The notes under the pieces: generated by a model | The model's input: the letters and a program-made list of their open reading frames with translations, nothing else | Told to the model about the DNA's origin: nothing | The model's database searches: none | Program-made: the position numbers and the translations under genes | In this document: positions 34,079 to 36,092 of the stretch, in pieces | How positions within the stretch are numbered: position 1 is the stretch's first letter | Layout: each line of letters begins with the position of its first letter | Virus record (IMG/VR): IMGVR_UViG_3300031974_000430 | Span: 1-36,092 of that record | Length of the DNA: 36,092 nt | Source: a virus | Strand: one strand, 5' to 3'

Positions 34079-34939
34079 TTATAACTCCGCATCGTGATCT
34101 AACACACAAGTACAGTATCCGCTTGAATTGTGGTAGAAGTAATAAAGGGACGCACCATTCGCACCTACGTTAGTGGCTTGTGTTGTTGTTAATCCTGCTT
34201 GTAATCCTGTATTAATTACCGTTGGTGTTGCTCTCATAAAGACAGGATAATCCATAACTTGACCACCATAACTTCCAGATGCGTAGTGTGTATTGTGTGT
34301 TCTCTGATAATACCTCTGACACCTCGCCAGTTCATCCCCGTATGACCGATGCTCGAAGTCGGTAGCTTTGTCGCCTAATTCTAGTTTGACGCCTGTGATG
34401 TAGAAGTCATATGTATCGGATATTGGTAAATCAAACCTGCAAATTAAATTATCATATGTTGAATTGTACGAACCTGAGGGATCAGGAAGTGTAGAAGTAA
34501 GAGTAAACTTTTCCCAAGACGTTGTAATACTGTTACTTTGGGCAGTTGTAGTGTTATCTGTATTTGCCCAAATTAAATTAAAATAAGTATCTACTGTAAT
34601 AGCTTTTGACGCTTTAGCGTAAAAGCTAAATGTTACAGTCTGGTTTTTAAATTTACGACTATCCTCTATTTTCTGCTGTATAGCTGGGGAACTAGTCGCC
34701 GCTGATGTAATGGCAGTTTTTAAAGCATAGGTAAATGGCCTCAGTTCAGCACCCATATCGTATTGGCTCATTGTACCTGCGCCATCACGCAAGTTAGTGT
34801 TCCAACGGTCTGCCGTATGATAACCCCAACCAGTAGATGTTGACGAAATTCCACGCTGCCATACAGCTAAGTTTCCATTGATAATAAGATTGGGATTTGT
34901 GCCGCCAATCCCGTCAGCAATATCCCGTGCCTTACTCAT
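34079..34939 (-). CDS. Tail-fibre protein with carbohydrate-binding-type domain
   Basis: 286 residues. 'MSKARDIADGIGGTNPNLII' and 'NGNLAVWQRG' are the standard N-terminus of a broad fibre family; 'KNQTVTFSFYAKASKAITVD' and 'YDFYITGVKLELGDKATDFE' with 'HRSYGDELARCQRYYQRT' complete the beta-sandwich (galactose-binding-like) domain and its conserved F-E-x-R-x-x-x-x-E-L-x-x-C-Q-R-Y-Y ending. It is very probably a receptor-contacting fibre. GGAGAA from the upstream gene's last codons serves as its ribosome-binding site. Confidence 0.88.
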   Translation of the reverse strand: MSKARDIADGIGGTNPNLIINGNLAVWQRGISSTSTGWGYHTADRWNTNLRDGAGTMSQYDMGAELRPFTYALKTAITSAATSSPAIQQKIEDSRKFKNQTVTFSFYAKASKAITVDTYFNLIWANTDNTTTAQSNSITTSWEKFTLTSTLPDPSGSYNSTYDNLICRFDLPISDTYDFYITGVKLELGDKATDFEHRSYGDELARCQRYYQRTHNTHYASGSYGGQVMDYPVFMRATPTVINTGLQAGLTTTQATNVGANGASLYYFYHNSSGYCTCVLDHDAEL

Positions 34940-34940
34940 C

Positions 34941-35288
34941 TTATTCTCCTAGCAGTGTAGCTAAATCCAACGCTTTCAATTCATCAGGCGTAGTTGCCGC
35001 AGCCAAACGTGCATCATCTGTAATGTCACGCAGCGTTGCTTTCTGCGCTGCGATCTCAGCCGCACCTGTGCCAGCTTCCAAGGCTTTCATGTAGTCTACG
35101 TCCAAGGCTTCTAAGCGTGGCTTGCGTTCTGCACGTAGGCTGTCCTTGTGGATAGCCAGTGCCGCTGTCATGTCTACCTCGACAGCATCGCCGTTGAATG
35201 ACCAAGCCCCACGGAATGTGCGGTCTGTTGGAACCGTAAGAGACGATGCATCACGAACATCGCCGTTGATATTGATGTAAGTTGTCAT
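34941..35288 (-). CDS. Tail-fibre accessory protein
   Basis: 115 residues from ATG 35288 (MTTYININGDVRDASSLTVP); an ATG five codons upstream lies inside the previous gene's coupling signal and is less likely. 'TDRTFRGAWSFNGDAVEVDM' is followed by a helical C-terminus 'LEALDVDYMKALEAGTGAAE' and 'TTPDELKALDLATLLGE'. The D-R-(S/T)-F-R-x-A-W motif also ends the next upstream protein (35285-35695). Such proteins are found beside fibre genes and may assist their assembly. Confidence 0.7.
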   Translation of the reverse strand: MTTYININGDVRDASSLTVPTDRTFRGAWSFNGDAVEVDMTAALAIHKDSLRAERKPRLEALDVDYMKALEAGTGAAEIAAQKATLRDITDDARLAAATTPDELKALDLATLLGE

Positions 35289-35695
35289 TGTGCAATTCTC
35301 CATGCGTTTCTAAATGACCGATCCGATGGGATCATTTCAACAGGGACGATCTTCATAATCGTTCTGTTTCCTTTGTAGTCCCGCCATACAGCAGGGTCTA
35401 TGTCTTTCATTACCAGATACTCTATCGCTTCTTCCTCAGTCATAGGGCCGATAGGTTCTGCGTATGGGTGTTCCTTTGGCTGTCCGTCAGGCACCAAACG
35501 ATCACGCTGATAAGTGTCAATAGGTGGCAAGATGTCACCCTCTAGTGCAGCAGCCATCCAGTTAGGATCAGGGACAAGCACCTTGGCAGGTTCGTCTGGT
35601 GTGGCAGGGTCCTCGAACAGCACACGATACTTAGACTGCACTGGCTCTAACCGTGACTTAGCTTCTAGTAGGCGTTCCCATAGATGCTTGGTCAT
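35285..35695 (-). CDS. Tail-fibre accessory protein
   Basis: 136 residues: 'MTKHLWERLLEAKSRLEPVQ', 'DPNWMAAALEGDILPPIDTY', 'PIGPMTEEEAIEYLVMKDID' and the end 'VEMIPSDRSFRNAWRIAQ'. The final segment encodes both the D-R-S-F-R-N-A-W motif shared with its downstream neighbour and an I-A-Q ending that forms the next gene's start signal. No enzyme motif. Likely tail-fibre assembly or attachment. Confidence 0.65.
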   Translation of the reverse strand: MTKHLWERLLEAKSRLEPVQSKYRVLFEDPATPDEPAKVLVPDPNWMAAALEGDILPPIDTYQRDRLVPDGQPKEHPYAEPIGPMTEEEAIEYLVMKDIDPAVWRDYKGNRTIMKIVPVEMIPSDRSFRNAWRIAQ

Positions 35696-36054
35696 GCTAA
35701 GTCTCCTATGGCTTTCATTGTATGCACTCGATCTTCATAGACATCATTCCAAGTCAAAATTGCCATAGGTGACGTACTAGCATCTTTTGTATAGTTGAAC
35801 CCATTACCTGAGAATATACGACCAACCACATCAACAGAGCCTGAAACCCCATAGTCTCCAGAACTAAAACTGCTAGTAAAACTATAAGAATAACGCCCTG
35901 TATTAGTATCTGTTACAGAAGACACGTTCAAACTATCAGTAATGGTTGTTGTGGATGAGCCTAACACCCAAGCCTTAGCCGACCCATTTAGGACATAGCT
36001 TGTGCCTACTGTATCCACTCCGTCTGTAATATTAGAAACATTAAGAGTTGACAT
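35692..36054 (-). CDS. Small tail-fibre/receptor-binding-type protein (GDLA cassette)
   Basis: 120 residues. It opens MSTLNVSNITDGVDTVGTSY, has the 'GSAKAWVLGSSTTTITDSLN' block shared with the 76-459 and 456-827 proteins, a Ser/Tyr-rich body and the ending KAIGDLA. The last codons contain GGAGAC and ATGA for the next gene. GGGGG stands about 7 bases ahead of its own ATG. A third member of the GDLA series, on the far side of the window join. Confidence 0.75.
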   Translation of the reverse strand: MSTLNVSNITDGVDTVGTSYVLNGSAKAWVLGSSTTTITDSLNVSSVTDTNTGRYSYSFTSSFSSGDYGVSGSVDVVGRIFSGNGFNYTKDASTSPMAILTWNDVYEDRVHTMKAIGDLA

Positions 36055-36092
36055 TGTTATACCCCCATCTTTCCCATGTCTTACGTTTCAGT

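Noticed and set aside
1-36092. Terminal direct repeats marking packaging ends
   Set aside because: Comparison by eye of the first and last 60 bases shows no shared sequence.

Overview
The window looks like the complete or nearly complete genome of a short-tailed (podovirus-like) double-stranded DNA phage, probably infecting a marine alphaproteobacterium. The reasons are: a P22-type portal, an SU10-type major capsid protein and head-tail adaptor, no tape-measure gene, several alanine/glycine/glutamine-rich ejection-type proteins, a holin of the 3TM type also found in gene transfer agents, many small tail-fibre proteins of a style I associate with marine phages, and small basic peptide genes. 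The host assignment is inference. There is no integrase, DNA polymerase, RNA polymerase or tRNA gene that I can see, so replication and transcription should rely on the host.

Layout. Minus strand 1-11962: terminase small and large subunits, four small basic or Cys-rich proteins, a Gly/Pro-rich protein, a large 812-residue protein, the head-tail adaptor and then a run of tail-fibre proteins down to base 1. Minus strand 36054-18745: more tail fibres, a glycine-rich adhesin-like protein, a nozzle-like tail protein, ejection-type proteins, portal, scaffold, capsid, then a membrane/lysis block ending with holins and an M15 endolysin. If the ends join, which is plausible because the fibre block is split by the window ends, this is one late unit of about 29 kb from terminase to endolysin. 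A terminator at 12022-12058 separates it from the early genes.

Early region 12135-18779. Minus-strand genes 16860-13846 encode a small protein, an annealing-type recombination protein, SSB, an HTH protein, an alpha-CTD-like/HTH protein, a NinB/DUF1367-like protein, an HTH protein and an HNH (Ref/DUF968-like) protein. A second minus operon (13324-12135) encodes five unknown small proteins from a promoter whose spacer carries a 16-bp palindrome. RusA lies on the plus strand between them. Plus-strand genes 16951-18779 encode an HTH regulator, a winged-helix replication initiator, a putative helicase-loader-position protein and a small protein that runs head-on into the endolysin gene.

The most interesting features are at the nucleic acid level. 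(1) Three 21-bp palindromic iterons plus an AT-rich segment lie inside the replication initiator gene, as in lambda O, and the middle iteron is read in a different frame, so the DNA rather than the protein is conserved. (2) The initiator gene is preceded by a leader holding a 12-codon ORF whose stop codon abuts a possible H-type pseudoknot that would occlude the ribosome-binding site. (3) A second, very regular H-type pseudoknot and a 10-bp stem precede the HTH gene at 15588. (4) A tandem array of small fibre genes carries its ribosome-binding sites inside conserved C-terminal codons (GDLA-stop or EIAQ-stop), which makes each gene a self-contained cassette. No gap between genes exceeds about 175 bases.
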